A stretch of DNA of 64,000 nt from Polytrichum commune (lineage: Eukaryota > Streptophyta > Polytrichopsida > Polytrichales > Polytrichaceae): assembly GCA_950295325.1 (NCBI GenBank), contig OX485804.1:10604001-10668000 (forward strand), given 5' to 3'. The translations under genes and the position numbers were made by a program. Each line of letters begins with the position of its first letter. Within the stretch, counting starts at the first letter, position 1. The notes under the pieces were generated by a model that was not told where the DNA came from, searched no databases, and saw only the letters and a program-made list of their open reading frames with translations. Of this stretch, positions 45,507 through 58,533 are shown one piece after another.

Positions 45507-46490
45507 AGACGAAACTAAAGAGACTGAAGACCACACAAAATATAGCAGATTATAAGGAGGACTTGTGGTCTTCTACCCCACAAATCAGGTCTAACTTGAA
45601 TTTTTAACTAACTTCAAGTCCACTCCATCCACCAGCACCACCAATGAAGCACCCCCGAGTCTCCGAAAGGCAAACCTTTTTTTCTTTTTTTCTTTCTTTT
45701 TCTCTTTGACCCCGTCACCTCCAAAACTTAAGTTAGGGCACTCCACTAGTAGTAACGATGCCAATGAATCTCTCTCTCTCTCTCTCCAGCTTCTCGAAAA
45801 AACTGTCGAGACACGTTCAATTCAATCAAGCATGAGAGCGATTTCCTCTTTTCCAGAAGTTTCTCCCTTCATTTTGGATGTCATGTCTGTCACATGGAAC
45901 CGCGACTTTCAACACTGACCTTTTACTTACTTTGTCCCCAAAATTTAGGCTAAGTTTCACACGGGATTCTAGTTCACATACTGCATGCATGTGTGAGCTC
46001 AAGTTTCAACTCACATTTTAACTAACGGTTTTCTCCACCTCCCATTTTGTTCCCAGATCTATGCGCACAGTCCCTCCTTATATTATGTGCAGTCAGCACT
46101 TGAACTTCTGTTGTCGCTAACGTAGAAGATGGGTCTTGAATGGTTACTTGAATGGTCCGACCTAAGATATGAAACACACGATTAGTTCGAGATCATTAGC
46201 GAATTAGCGAATCCAAATCAAGGTCATCGCAACTGTATTCCTAATTTCTGGAGCTTCTATAATAATTTATACATTACCAAACTGTAGATTATCGTCTTCG
46301 TTAGATTTGTTGCATAGGTTAATAATTTAAATTGTCAACATAAAATGTTCTCACAATTATGTTGACTGTGGAGCTCAATTCTTTCAAACACGGGTAATTT
46401 CATTTTTCCTTCTTCAGTTTACACATGTGCATGTTGGGTTTTTTCATACTCTCATTGTGATTATTTCATATGGAGACGCGATGTTGCACT
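45507..46490. other. Intergenic; MITE-like fragment
   Basis: (CT)n at about 45769-45786. 46120-46400 is a diverged copy of the 4392-4759 family (blocks AAATCAAGGTC, CTAATTTCTGGAGCTTC, TATCGTCTTCGTTAGA). No gene is supported. Confidence 0.45.
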
Positions 46491-47102
46491 GGGTGCAAGC
46501 ATGGTAAAGTGGACCAAAAAAGTGCTATGGTATACTAAAACCATAATTTTTTTGGTCAAAGGCCTAAAAGTAGTAGCAAAGAGTTATTTAAATTGGAATT
46601 TTTTTATGATGACCTCTATTGTTGTGTTAAATACTCAAATGTAGAATATCAAGTTGAGATCTTCAATACTTAGCATCAAAAGTGATGCTCAAAAACAAAT
46701 GGTTGAGTCTGGTTTTGGATGTAGATTTCATGACCTTAGCTATTTTGAAGTTAGAATTTTTTTATATTCCTTGAATTCATTATCTACTTGAGGGCATCAC
46801 CAAAAAACTTTGTAAAAAACCATCAATTTAATGTTATTTTATCATATTTTAAACAAATTTTAGACAGTCACTTATTCAATATCACCTACTTGCACGCCAC
46901 TTGCACCGTCTTCTAAAATAGGTAGACTTTTCTTGGAATTTTTTTTGTCATCATAAATTGCTTGGCTTTGTAGATCAAGATGTTTTTAAAATGTCTATGG
47001 CTTATTTCTTCACAAAATTCAAAGTTAGTACATAAAATTGAATCACTTTCACTTAACACTAGGCATGGATCAGGAGTTGTCCACTTTACCGTGCTTGCAC
47101 CC
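46491..47102. mobile_element. TIR element with 24-bp inverted ends
   Basis: 46491-46514 and 47079-47102 are inverted repeats over 24 bp with one mismatch (GGGTGCAAGCATGG, then TAAAGTGGAC). CACT flanks both sides (46487-46490 and 47103-47106), a possible short TSD. 612 bp, non-coding, AT-rich interior. Class unresolved. Confidence 0.7.
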
Positions 47103-47106
47103 CACT

Positions 47107-49804
47107 ACAAGAAGGTCCTCACATAGTAGAGAAACACAAATCCTAATATCAAAATCCGCAATGGATATCACAGTGACAAATTAATTAGACACATGCCCAG
47201 CGGATGAAGCAAACAAGAGGAGCTAATGAACACTGAAGACAACCAATGCAACATGACATTAGGTTCTAGTGAAACAACTCGGGAAGAACAACACTAGCAC
47301 GACATAGAATGGCCAGCACAACTCAGATTCAGATGTTACACACCTTGGAAACAACAGAAGCACAAGTAACCCCCAACAACATGGCATCCATGTGCCGCAC
47401 CTCTTGCCTTACTCCTACTCGACCACTATCCTCCTACTCACTATCCCAACTACCAATAAAAGTTGTACATCTACACTAAAACTCCACCCCCTTTATGCCC
47501 CTCAAGACCTCCAAATCAACACAAGCGCAACGCCAACACACCACCACACCCACAACCTGCCTCCCAGATCACATCACGCGCCTTCACCAACAACCTGCAT
47601 GTCGCAACCCTTGCTAGCGCCCCTTAACGATCTTGACCATTTTCAAATTCTAGCAAAGGTCACGAGTGCTAACCCTTCGCATTCTGCCATGCGAATGGTT
47701 AGCTCCCCATACTGCGGACCTCTTAGCTCATACCTGGGGGACCAATCCTCCTACTTTGCATTCGGGACTCTCCCCTTAATCGGTAGCCGATGATTAGATG
47801 TGGACTTCCATCCATGAAAGTCCAATCTTAAGTTGATCATCGCGTTGCCGGAGCAACACTACAACAACCCAAACCGTACTAGGCAACTATGCCCCCATGT
47901 TGGGCCAACACCTGTGGAGGTCGTGCCGTTTGGCCTCGGGTGGGTTCGGTCAGTCACACCGACTCACTCATATAAGCCTCTAGGACTTTGGGCAGGGGCC
48001 CTACCCCACCATCAAGAAACTTTTTGTCTCTTTACTAAGAGTTGGGGCCAAGTAGACATTTTCCCTTAGCCAATGGGGCTCGAAGCCCCCAACAACTTTA
48101 GACCATCATAACTTCTTTTTATGATCTCTGATGCCATCAAGCAACCACTCTATCGACATCCGCTCTTTGCATAGATGCCGATGTACCTCTCATCTACCTC
48201 ATTCAGGCAAGTGTTGAGGAAGTTATGGCTCTTCAAACCTTAGCAGTCTCGGGCGCCATTCCCATGTCACTGTTGTCCTAGGGCGCTATCCCGGGACAAC
48301 GCCCCACTTAAATTGCCATATCTCCTAGCTCACCTCCGATTGAGGAATTCTTGAGCATTCTAAAATCCGCACGTCATAAGCTACGCATATCTTATGGCCT
48401 TACCCTCATGATTCCTAGTCTCTGTGGGTGGGAGGCGCGTTCCCACCGCCTAGGTTCCTCACCCACACTAGGATCACTTGGGCCCTCTCACCAACGGCGC
48501 CACAAGTCCCGGGTGACACTCAAGGGTCCCCCTTGTGCCCATGGTATTTTGGGCAGTCCTTAAGGAGAGTTCCGCGACACTGCAAAACACCCACATCTCC
48601 AGATTGGTACCCACATGCAGTCAAGCACAACAACCCAAGCATATCAACATAAGCTCTTGCAACAAGCATCACCCTGCCTACACTAAGGTAAACATCCCAA
48701 TCTTTGTTGAAATAACCTACACTCTTCCTCCATACAAACAACAATCAAAACTCCATACAAAACAATACACACATCCAACCATGTGGGGGGTGGGGGGTGG
48801 TGTAGAGAATATATTTGCTTTGTTGTCAAACACACAAGTTAGAATGCGGTTGCCTAAATTTATCAATTTTTATACTAGCACAAGTTACCATATTAAACTT
48901 CATGTCTTAAAATTTTAGGAAATCTCAAAAAATTGAAAATAAATGAAAAGTTTGGAAAATAATGTGCTATCATGAGAACCTTAAATGTAAAATACAACAA
49001 TAGCAAGTCCACACCAACAACTTTATGCAAACCGTTCATGTTTTCCTTAAATGAAAGTCATTTCTAGTATCATAATAAACAAATTATTGAATGCATTAAT
49101 AAGTCGTGCATATGAAAAAGGAATAGTGCCCATGTGTCGGGAAGCTAGAGTGGGCATCACTAATCATGACAAAGTTAACCCTCAAAGGACCAAGAGGCCC
49201 TCACATAAGGCCTTTTGTGTGTACACGCGACTCTCGTTTGGCACCTAGAAATGCCCACTCCTCTTGCAATGTTCTCAAGAGACCCTAAATGAAACTCATC
49301 CATATCTTATATGAATGTCTACGACCATGAAATGGTTTGATGCGTCGAAGTATAGTTTTCAAAAAAACATTCTCCTTCATACAAAGAATCTATTTTGTTG
49401 GTGTTTTCCCAACTTTGACCCACGAGGAAAACATGTCATGTGAAGGAGGTGCATTTGAGTAGCATTATTTGAAAATAAACGAAAGCTTGTGTCCCAATAC
49501 TTTGACCTTCCCAAGGAAGTTGCTTTACCAAGGATTTGACCCACCAACATATGCTAAAATCGATTCGTTCAATCAAAAACTTATCATCTTTTTTTGAGTA
49601 ATCATTAAAATTACACAAACACACCGAAGAAAAAAAAGAGTCGTTGTCGTTTGTCAAAAGCATTAACCACTTTGCGACCATACAAATGAATCTTCTCCAA
49701 ATTCTTGACATGACTTCATGTGTTTATTCTTTGCTAGGTAGATACAAAAAGCCTATAATCATGCATTGGCCAAACACATGAAAATACAGAAAGGGCATCG
49801 TGAC
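47107..49804. other. Intergenic; GC-richer stretch of unknown class
   Basis: 47380-48620 is less AT-rich than its surroundings and dense in CCAC/CACC words. It could be an LTR or gag-leader relic, but no TG..CA ends or coding domains were found. The frames 47392-47793 and 48535-48918 show no known protein. Confidence 0.35.
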
Positions 49805-49960
49805 AACCATAGAGGAATCCTTGTTTCATCTCTACATGTCCTGGAATGTAGTTTTCACGTGGATACAAGTGAGTCTAAATGAATGTGAGCATGATACGTG
49901 GAAATATTAGAGTAGAAGATAATACTTGTCTCAAAAATAGAGAGTCCTCTATGACATTTA
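49805..49960. mobile_element. Diverged MITE, CCGTAGAGGGCTC family, copy 2
   Basis: Left CCATAGAGGAATCC, right GAGAGTCCTCTATG. The interior matches 42342-42491 (ATGT..TGGAATGTAGTTT.CA block, GTGAGCATGA.AC). Confidence 0.55.
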
Positions 49961-50091
49961 TAATTATAAGAAAAATAATAATTAATAAAAATACATATAT
50001 CCACCTAAAGTCGTCATAGTAGAGACCATGCATGTTGAGGATCACAACTTCCCCATCATACCTCAAAAAAATCACTATTTATTACTTAGAT

Positions 50092-50126
<35 letters not shown>

Positions 50127-53100
50127 CAAAAAAAACCACATCCTCAACTCACCACAAAACCTAAGATATGTGGACCTTATGTGGTCACTCTTTTGAATTA
50201 GACATCTTTATTTGAAAGGTGCACGTTTTCTTCTTCTTCTTCTTTTGCTAAGAATAAGCATCAGAAAGAGACGTGTTCCAATGAAATTGCATTGTGTGCT
50301 CAAAACATATTAACCATTATGGGATCAAGAGTTCACACACTTGGGAGGGCTAATGTGATCCACTTCAAAAGAAAGAGGATCTTCCTCTTTAGAATCTTAA
50401 AAGTTCTGCATTTCCACTCCAATTTTAAAACATTGAGAATGACTACCTCGGTGATTCCTCCTTTTTCTTTTTCTCTTTTTCTTTTCTTTTTTGAGACAGA
50501 AGGCCAACACAGCCAACGATCTAGGTGATTCCCAATGTGGACCTAGATGAGACAATTCCTGAGCCGATCCAATGACCAAAAATGCATGCAGACTTCAAAG
50601 TTGCCCAAAGTAGGTTCACAGCCCTTAAATAACTTACGTGAAGTACAGAATCACCCACTTATTCTGCCACAACTTTTCTTAGGTTTAAACTTTAAAATTT
50701 TAAAAACTCGAAAGATAGCTCTTCAACACTACTAAATTACTCACAAAGCCCTCGTGGTCAAGTCTAATTTCGCCTTGATGTTGAACTTACAAGCTTACAA
50801 GCTTTACCGAATTCCGGCCCCCTAAAACTAGGTTTCGGGCACTTGAACTTAAAGGAGACTCACAAGCAAGCTATTTTAGTCTATTTAGGTCGGCCATGTC
50901 ACTTACCACCATATATGATGGACAATTTTTCCACGCACGTTTGCCATGTGTCACAATAGCATTGGTACACATCATCCATGTGTCTATACACGAGAGCCAT
51001 GCAAGTTGTAGTAGAGTTTCCTAATTATAATCTCCTAACCTGCCCGAATCGGCCTAAGTTTACATAAGTATAAGTATATGCATCCCCCAAATAGTGTGAA
51101 AATTAACCACATGCATGCTACACTATACATGGTATTCGAATGTCACTTACTACTTGGAATCATGCACAATGCCATAAATAATGTGTTCCCTAGCTATACT
51201 TGACATGCTCTTTACTCTCAACAAAATCGTATTGAATGTGTAGGTTGTTTGGACATCGTGCATGGAAGGGGGGTATTGTTTAGTGACAACAACACAGTTT
51301 AATAGTGTTGTTATTGTGGGCCACACTAATTTTTTAGAGTCCGTGCCAATTCTGGTAGATAGAACTGATGTGGGCCACAATAATTTGCACCCCATGTTAA
51401 AATTCTAGTAGAAAAATTAATGTGGTCATTGTTTTTTTTGTGTTGTTATAATTTTGTAAATGATATTCAATGTTTTGGTCAGAAGTCTTCATGAAGACTT
51501 AAGGGAACACCTAGGGTCTTGAACTCATGTTGTTTCCACCCTTGCTAGAAAAGTAGTGTGGCCCATGTTAATTGTTTCTACGCTAATTTTCCACTCACGC
51601 CAATAGGACTATTAGTGTGATTTACCATATGGGAGGGTGGGAAAAGGAGGATTTTTCACACAACACCTACCGAGGGGGAGGGAAGGGTGACAATGTTGAG
51701 TTTAAGAATAATGTGTTAAGTTAATGTACTCCTATGTCAAGGTCAGGGATCATGAATTAGTCTAGTGAGCTTAAAATGGGGTTGATTCAACACCAACTAG
51801 TGTGTGTGTGTGTCTCTCTCTCTCTCTCTCTCTCTCTTCATTTGGTTATGGTAGCTATAGTGGCGCTTTAGTGTGGTTCCTAATATTTGCATTACTTGCA
51901 TAGATTGTGACATTCATTGATAAGTACACTTTGGCAATTTCCTCCCTTTTTGTCAATCGACAAATCTGGCACAAAAATGTTTCTTTGACAAAATGTTATT
52001 TTTATGAGTTTCAAATTCGCCATTTAGAAAACAATTGCCAAATTAATCTACACTGCAACCAGCCTGTAGGGGGTTGGTTTTTAATTATAACCCCTTGAAT
52101 AGGTGTTTGACAACCAATTAGGTGAAGACGCATATAGATATTATATAGCCATGTTGTTTCTTTTTCAATTTGATTCATAAATTGGATTATTAAACCACGA
52201 TTACTTGTGATGAATCAACAACAAGCTTGGGAAAGGCAAGCCTTTCCTCCACTCCCATGATAAGCTTGGCTAAAAGCATCGTCAATCTTTTACCACTAGC
52301 TACACACACAATTAAAATTATGGGTTGAAAGTTCTCTTGGGTAGACAACATTGCGGCATTCTATATTTTATATGTGGGTGGAAAATTAGGGTGGTTTCAA
52401 ACTTAATAGAAAATCATTACTTGTGCATAAAAAGATAAAACATACACAATATATTGATAAATTGATCTTTTTTCCAGCCCCCAACAATTAATGTAATTTT
52501 TTTATGTGCGCTCATCACACATTTGCATAGCTACTAAAATATTATGACTTTTTATTCAATTATGTAAGATCACCACAAAATTTAGAACCTGCTCGAAGTG
52601 TCGCATTTAGATGTCATGCACCAAAATCTTATAGACCACTTTACTTTATATAATCTACATTTTAAGGTCTTTTTAAAAAAGATAGAAGGCCAAAATACTG
52701 ACACTCTACATTTTAAGTTAAGAAGATATGTCAACGCCATGACATTATCCAGTTGGGGTGGTGGTTGGGTAGGGTCAGGAATATGTCATAATAGATTTGG
52801 GAACTTTACTATTGAGATGCTTGAGTCAACAAATTCAGCATGAACAACTTTGAGGTTGTTGGGTGAAACAAACCAGCGAATGCCCACAAAAGTTTTTTGG
52901 ACCCTCTTGCTCACCGCCACTAGCATGTAATGCTAAACAACACAAAAGAGAACACAAACATGATCCAATAGTTTGGAATAGACACACACACTTCAATGAG
53001 CTGAAGTTTGAGCTACAACCCAAAATATGCCAAACACATTGATGCAACAACAAATGTATTGCCACAACAAAGATTTCCAATCTGAAAAACTTTGTTGTGG

Positions 53101-53278
53101 CGACTGGCAATCAACTACCATATATGTTACGTAAAGGGAATTCATGACGGTACCTAGATACGGGTGTTACATTATATTTTATTTATTACTAAAAGGCTTA
53201 AACCCAACCACTTACCTCATTTTATTTTTAGATGGAACTGCTTCATTAAGTTGAATAATGTAATGGGATATCTCCAAC
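49961..53278. other. Intergenic, microsatellites and a partial MITE
   Basis: (AC)n(AT)n at about 50092-50126. (GT)n(CT)n at 51800-51837. A left-end fragment of the CTACACTAAAT MITE at about 51117-51180. No gene is supported. Confidence 0.45.
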
Positions 53279-53280
53279 TA

Positions 53281-54222
53281 CCGTACGTTAAGGGAAGGTT
53301 CGGCACAAAATAATTATTAAAATAGACACCGAAAATTTTGAAAAATAATTATTTTTTGCCGAATATAAAAATAATTATTTTTCAAAATTGCCAAAAAGTA
53401 AGAAATTTTTACTTCTCAGTAGAGTTTTACTTGCAGTGGAAGCATATGTGAATTTTGAAAGAGAGAAGGTGCTCCTTTTGTAATCAAGCTCACTTACATT
53501 AGTCCACAAAGAATATGGGTTGAGAAGTAGCAAGACTCTAGGTGAGGCTTTTCAAATGTGTTGTACACAAATTTTTGGAGTCCAATTGAGCATAGAAGAT
53601 GAAGTTTTATAGAATTTTGTCCAACTAACAAAAGTTGAGAAATCAATCCTTCTTCCACCTCCAACAAGTTTTGTGTCAAAATAAGTCTTTATGCAAAAGA
53701 TATGGACACAAACATTGCAGCCGTGTAAAGATCAAAAAATTAAAATGCGTTCATAACAGTTTTTCGGAGCTCATTTGTGCATAGAAGATCAACTTTTTTG
53801 GAATTTTGTTGGTCTAAGAAAAGTTTAGAAATCAAGTAATCTTTCACCTCCAACAAATTTTATGTCATTTGAAGACTCTATGCAAAAGTTATGCGTGTTA
53901 TAAAAATGAAGTCTAACTCGGTGCTTCACCTCAAAGTTTACATATCCCATATGCATTGTTGAACACAACTCCACTCTACTTGCATAAAGCACAGAGCATT
54001 CTCAACTCTTCACTCACATCTTACTTGTCATTCAATGCAAGAGAGATGTACAAGATATAAGCTTAAATAGAAAATTAAAAATGAATTTAGGTTGAATTTT
54101 TAAAAATTAAAAGAGAAAATTGCTGAAAATATGAATATACTATTTTTAGGTGCCAAACCTACTTTTTTGAACTTTAATTAATTATTCGGCTAACATGTGT
54201 CGAAGCTGCCCTTAACGTACGG
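53281..54222. mobile_element. TIR element flanked by TA, 942 bp
   Basis: The ends are CCGTACGTTAAGGG (53281-53294) and CCCTTAACGTACGG (54209-54222), continuing as an imperfect inverted repeat for about 28 bp (TTCGGCACA against TGTGTCGAA). TA flanks both sides (53279-53280 and 54223-54224), fitting Tc1/mariner-type insertion. Inside are an imperfect direct duplication of about 130 bp (about 53572-53702 and 53763-53893) and ATAATTATTTTT inverted repeats near the left end (about 53340-53390). No open frame of note. Confidence 0.75.
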
Positions 54223-54224
54223 TA

Positions 54225-55232
54225 TAGTAGAGGCACCAATTCCCGGTCAAGTCCCCATCATCAACCTATAGGGTACCAAAATTTTCATTAGGTTGGGACC
54301 AAATTCCAATCATGCCAGAACCACTAGTGTCATGACACATGTCCTGGTCTTGAGTGCTAAAATAAGGAGGAATGAGTGGTTAAAATGGGCGGTTATGGTA
54401 GACTCTAGACACTGGTAATATGTTTGGGTCAACTTTTGGCTTCAAAAACTCACAATAATTTCAATCTAAGGAATAAAATTACCCAAAAAATTGTAGTCCT
54501 CCAAATTCCTATCTTCCTACATGAGAAAAATTTGCACCGCCTTGTACTTCTCCAAATCTAGCGCATAATCTCTTATGTTATCAGTTACAGGTGCCTCTCT
54601 ACTCTAGAGGTCAAGAAATCCATAGTTGATTAGGTCAATTTAACCAGTCACTAGGATACCTATAATGCCAACATGGATGAGACCTATATATTTTTAGGCA
54701 AACGAAACCAAGGTTTGTGTGCTAGTGATGGCTTGTGATTGATTACCCTGATAAGAGTTTCGACAACTATCGTAGCCACGAATTACCACTCAAATGAGCG
54801 GTTATGGGTTGACCTATAGATTGACTGTGTGTTCTAGTAAAATTTACCATTTCAAATTTGTAACAATTTCCATGTTCATTAAAAAAATTAAAATTAAATT
54901 GCGTTGTTCTTAGAATATTTTTTTAATTGAAAAATAAATTATTATTATTATTATTATTATTAAAAAATCCTGCTATTTCTCCTACTGAACAGATGCAAAC
55001 TCTCTTATAGATGCCTCAACCATAATGGTCTTGGTGGGTGTAAGAAGGCATTGTCAGCCTTACCTCAGGCTAAGGCTTGAGTGCCTTTTCACGTAGTAGC
55101 TAGTCTAATGTCTTGGCGTCGGTTAAAGAGGGTCCACTTTGCTTTGGAGATTCCACTTGGAAGGATTGGAAAAAGTCTACTAGATATTTAAAGCATCAAC
55201 ACTAAGGTGGCAACACAAGAACGCTTCTCGTG
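54225..55232. other. Intergenic, (ATT)n tract
   Basis: (ATT)n at about 54938-54962. No gene is supported. Confidence 0.45.
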
Positions 55233-55385
55233 AATACCGTAGAGGGCTCCCTACTGCGACATGTATTGATTATTTTCCCCTCCAAATCTGGCACATGTCA
55301 TGTTCACATTCGTCATGACCACTTGTGTCCCACATGGAAACTACATTCCAATGCACGCAAAGATGGAATAGGGAGGCCCCTATCT
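55233..55385. mobile_element. MITE, CCGTAGAGGGCTC family, copy 3
   Basis: Left CCGTAGAGGGCTCCCTA, right end GAATAGGGAGGCCCCTAT. Partly inverted relative to 42342-42491: interior blocks GGCACATGTCATG and TTGTGTCCCACATGGAAACT appear as reverse complements. Confidence 0.6.
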
Positions 55386-55836
55386 TCTTCAAGTCATGTG
55401 TCAGAAATACATACAACCATTATAACTTGCGTAGGGGGAATTCAAGCGAGTTAGGTTTTAGTCTACACTACACTAAATTCTAATTTGTCAAAAAGGTGTA
55501 GTTGATATGTAAGAACAAAGGATCCCAAGATTTTGCATCAATCTTAAACTTAATGAAGGATGGATGACAAACATTGCCTTAAACTTGGAGAGAAGCACCC
55601 TCACAACCCAAAATATGTTGGTTGACTATGATAGTCTCCCATTTAGGTGCAAAGCTTATCATAGTTGGAAACATATGGTTAAAAAATGCAAAGAATTTAC
55701 AAGATAAGTACCTAAGTGTTCAAGAAAACCAACACGTGTATATCCCATACACCAACAAGAGAAAAACAAAGGTATTGTGGTGAACCATGAGAGATTTCAA
55801 CAAGTAAGAAGCATAAACAAACAAACAAAAATAAAT

Positions 55837-55869
<33 letters not shown>

Positions 55870-56201
55870 TATTCTTGGTGGAAAGAAGCGTGCAGAAAGG
55901 ATGTTGCCAAGCGTGCACATGATAATTGAAGCCATTGTGAGGTAACCAAGGTTGCATTTATAGACGCAACACGTAGAGGGGGTGTTGGATCACATGAACT
56001 TGAGCAAGACTCTAGCGGAGAAACAAGAGCTAGGAACACCAAGCCAATTGAGGCAAACCCCTCAAAACCTAATCTAAAGTGCATAACAACCAACAATGTT
56101 GGTAAGACAGCTCCATAATTCATGGTGGTGAGGAGATCAAAGGAAATCCAAGGTCGATCATGCTTAGAGTTACCTACTCAAGAAAATTTTAAAATTTAAA
56201 A

Positions 56202-56242
<41 letters not shown>

Positions 56243-58305
56243 TGCATGGCAACAACAACCCAGAAAGTGACCATGGAGGCTACAAACCTACGCAATGAGG
56301 GTAAGGATATGGTTGCATGTGTAGAAGTAGACAACCAAAAGAACATCAACACATCAACATGAGGTCTTGCTCCGGTGATAGATGCAATGACAAAAATTGC
56401 AATAGATGGATGAGCCGGTGAAGTTGGGAGGAGGAGGCCATCATTTGTCAAAACGGAAACGAAAAATGTTGAAGTTGAGGGATCAACTAAGAAACACAAC
56501 AACAAAGACAACAACGGCCAATATACCATTATTCCACCTACAAGACCTACCAACGAGGAGCATTGTCTAAGGGAACTAGCAACTGAGGCACCAACTGAAA
56601 TGACATGGTTGCCCATGAGAATTACTAGAGAAAAAAAATTATAAAAAAAAAAAAAAAAAACAAAGCCTCAAACACCTCTAAACCCATGAAAGCCCAACAA
56701 GGAGTGAGGAAGACAAGAGAAAGGAACGTGGAGTTGATGAGGAAGCAAATGAAGGAGTGCACACTAAGGGAGCAAAACGAGGAAGGGGAGGTTTTGGAAG
56801 AGGAATTTGTCTCAAAGATGGAAGAGGAGGAAAGGGAGAAAGTTGTAGAACTTGAAGATACAACAATAGAAGTTGGAACCGAGGCAGCAAAGGCATGTGG
56901 AGTTGCAAGAATGGGAGAAATGGAGAAATTCAAAGAGCCGGAAACACAAGAAGCCAACCCCACACCACCCACAATTGCACACATGGCCTAACAAAAAGAT
57001 AACTATATGGCACAACCTCCTCATATAGCATATTGAAAAGTATGGAGGAACTTTCTCCTCTTGATCAACCTCCTACCCCATTGACTACGACGCCAATTCT
57101 TTGAGACTCAACTTAATTAACACAAGCAAAGGAAATATTAATGACCATGTCTACAAACACATACTAGCTAGCATAGGGCTAGATAGCCCCCCCACATCCT
57201 AAGATTTAGGAAGAGGCTCCTACAACCCATAATAAAGAATTAGCATCACATGTAGCAAGCACATTTGTTTGTAATAGTGTGTCCAATCTTACGGCTTTGG
57301 GACAACATTGTACTAAATTTGATGCTTCTAGATAAATGGTGTATATTCCTAAATTTACATCATCACCGCTCCAGAATTTGGTATGTTTACAACCCAAATG
57401 AAAGAGAGGCTAACTCTCAACTAACAAGGTCACTACTATAGCAATTATATGTAGAATACACACCTTGAAATAGATAGATAGATAGATGTTGTGTATGAAG
57501 GCCTCTCCATTATCAAATATGATTTTATTAGAAATATGAACAATATGTTTTAAAACCTCGTGATTAAATGCATAGAATTAATGGATATTACACACCACTA
57601 CCAATACACCAAACACTTGATTTAGTGTGGAACACACTATTTATCGACAACCCACGATGATTGTCTTGAAATCATTGGGTGGCAGTTAGGGAGGCTGCCA
57701 CATGACACTTGGTGCTATATGACATATCATGAAGATCAGTCTCAGTAACATTGCACAACAATATTAATGCCACGAAATCAAATGTTTATTGTAGTACATG
57801 TGGCAAAATTCATCTCCACGTTGGAGGAAGTATTTATTTTGGTCCCAAAAAACACATAGGAATGCAGAAACACCAAATGGTTTTAAATTGTAATTTGAAA
57901 TTGAGAGTTTCCGTATTATTTGTGCAATGGGTTTGGCTACCACATTATTCATTGTGATGGCAATATCATACAAATGTTATTATGAAGTCTCAAGAATGGA
58001 ACTATGTTTTCAACGCCAACGGCACTTTGACCTTCCCAAGGGCGAACAATAAATTATCTGAGACCGCTTGGCAACCATCCAACTAGTCAACCATATAAGC
58101 CTACATCTCCTTCCTCCACATGGTCACTTAAAAGTGTCAAATTAGTGTCCTTTTTGTGTGGAAAAGGACCATGTTTCCTTCTAGTGCACGCACCAGTCTA
58201 TTGTAGTTATTTGATAGTATGAGCTCTTTATTGTGAGCAAACTTGAAGATATAATTAGAGCTTTGGATTCACTCACGAACGTTCATTATTAGCAGACGCG
58301 GAGAG
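55386..58305. other. Intergenic; microsatellites and a Glu-rich open frame
   Basis: (CAA)n at about 55836-55869, (TA)n at about 56206-56236, 18-20 A at about 56642-56660, GATA repeats at about 57471-57487. The frame 56686-56991 (+, 101 codons, Glu/Lys-rich) is unrecognised and may be part of a degraded gag-like or captured gene; low support. Confidence 0.4.
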
Positions 58306-58533
58306 CTACACTAAATAATATGATATTTAGTGTCACTTACTATTTGGAATTACGCAACGCTATAATTGTTTACTATGCATCTCATTTTTTACCAACCAAG
58401 GTCGAATTGGTTGCTTGGACATTGTAAAACATTAACATTTGTTACTTGGTAAGAAATTACACTAACACTAAAAAGATATAGGGAACGTGTAACTCCGAAT
58501 AATAAGTGACACTAACTATCGTGTTAAGTGTAG
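58306..58533. mobile_element. MITE, CTACACTAAAT type, 228 bp
   Basis: Left CTACACTAAATAATATG, right end AGTGTAG (58527-58533). The inner TIR TTTAGTGTCACTTACTATTT matches inverted on the right. Colinear with 32190-32397. Eroded relatives lie at about 59150-59290 and, inverted, 59800-59945. Confidence 0.75.

Noticed and set aside
47392-47793. 133-codon + strand frame rich in Thr, His and Pro
   Set aside because: It follows from CCAC-rich sequence in a possible LTR relic; no domain.
47380-48620. LTR of a retrotransposon
   Set aside because: The base composition is suggestive, but I found no TG..CA ends, no TSD and no primer-binding site.
55233-55454. 74-codon frame starting MNTVEGSLL
   Set aside because: It is a translation of the MITE copy at 55233-55385.
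55712-56123. Minus-strand frames with long Val, Leu or Cys runs
   Set aside because: They are translations of the (CAA)n microsatellite.
56686-56991. Glu-rich 101-codon frame as a real gene
   Set aside because: No recognisable domain, no flanking exon, and it starts just after a poly(A) tract. It might be a gag-like relic, but the evidence is too thin to call.
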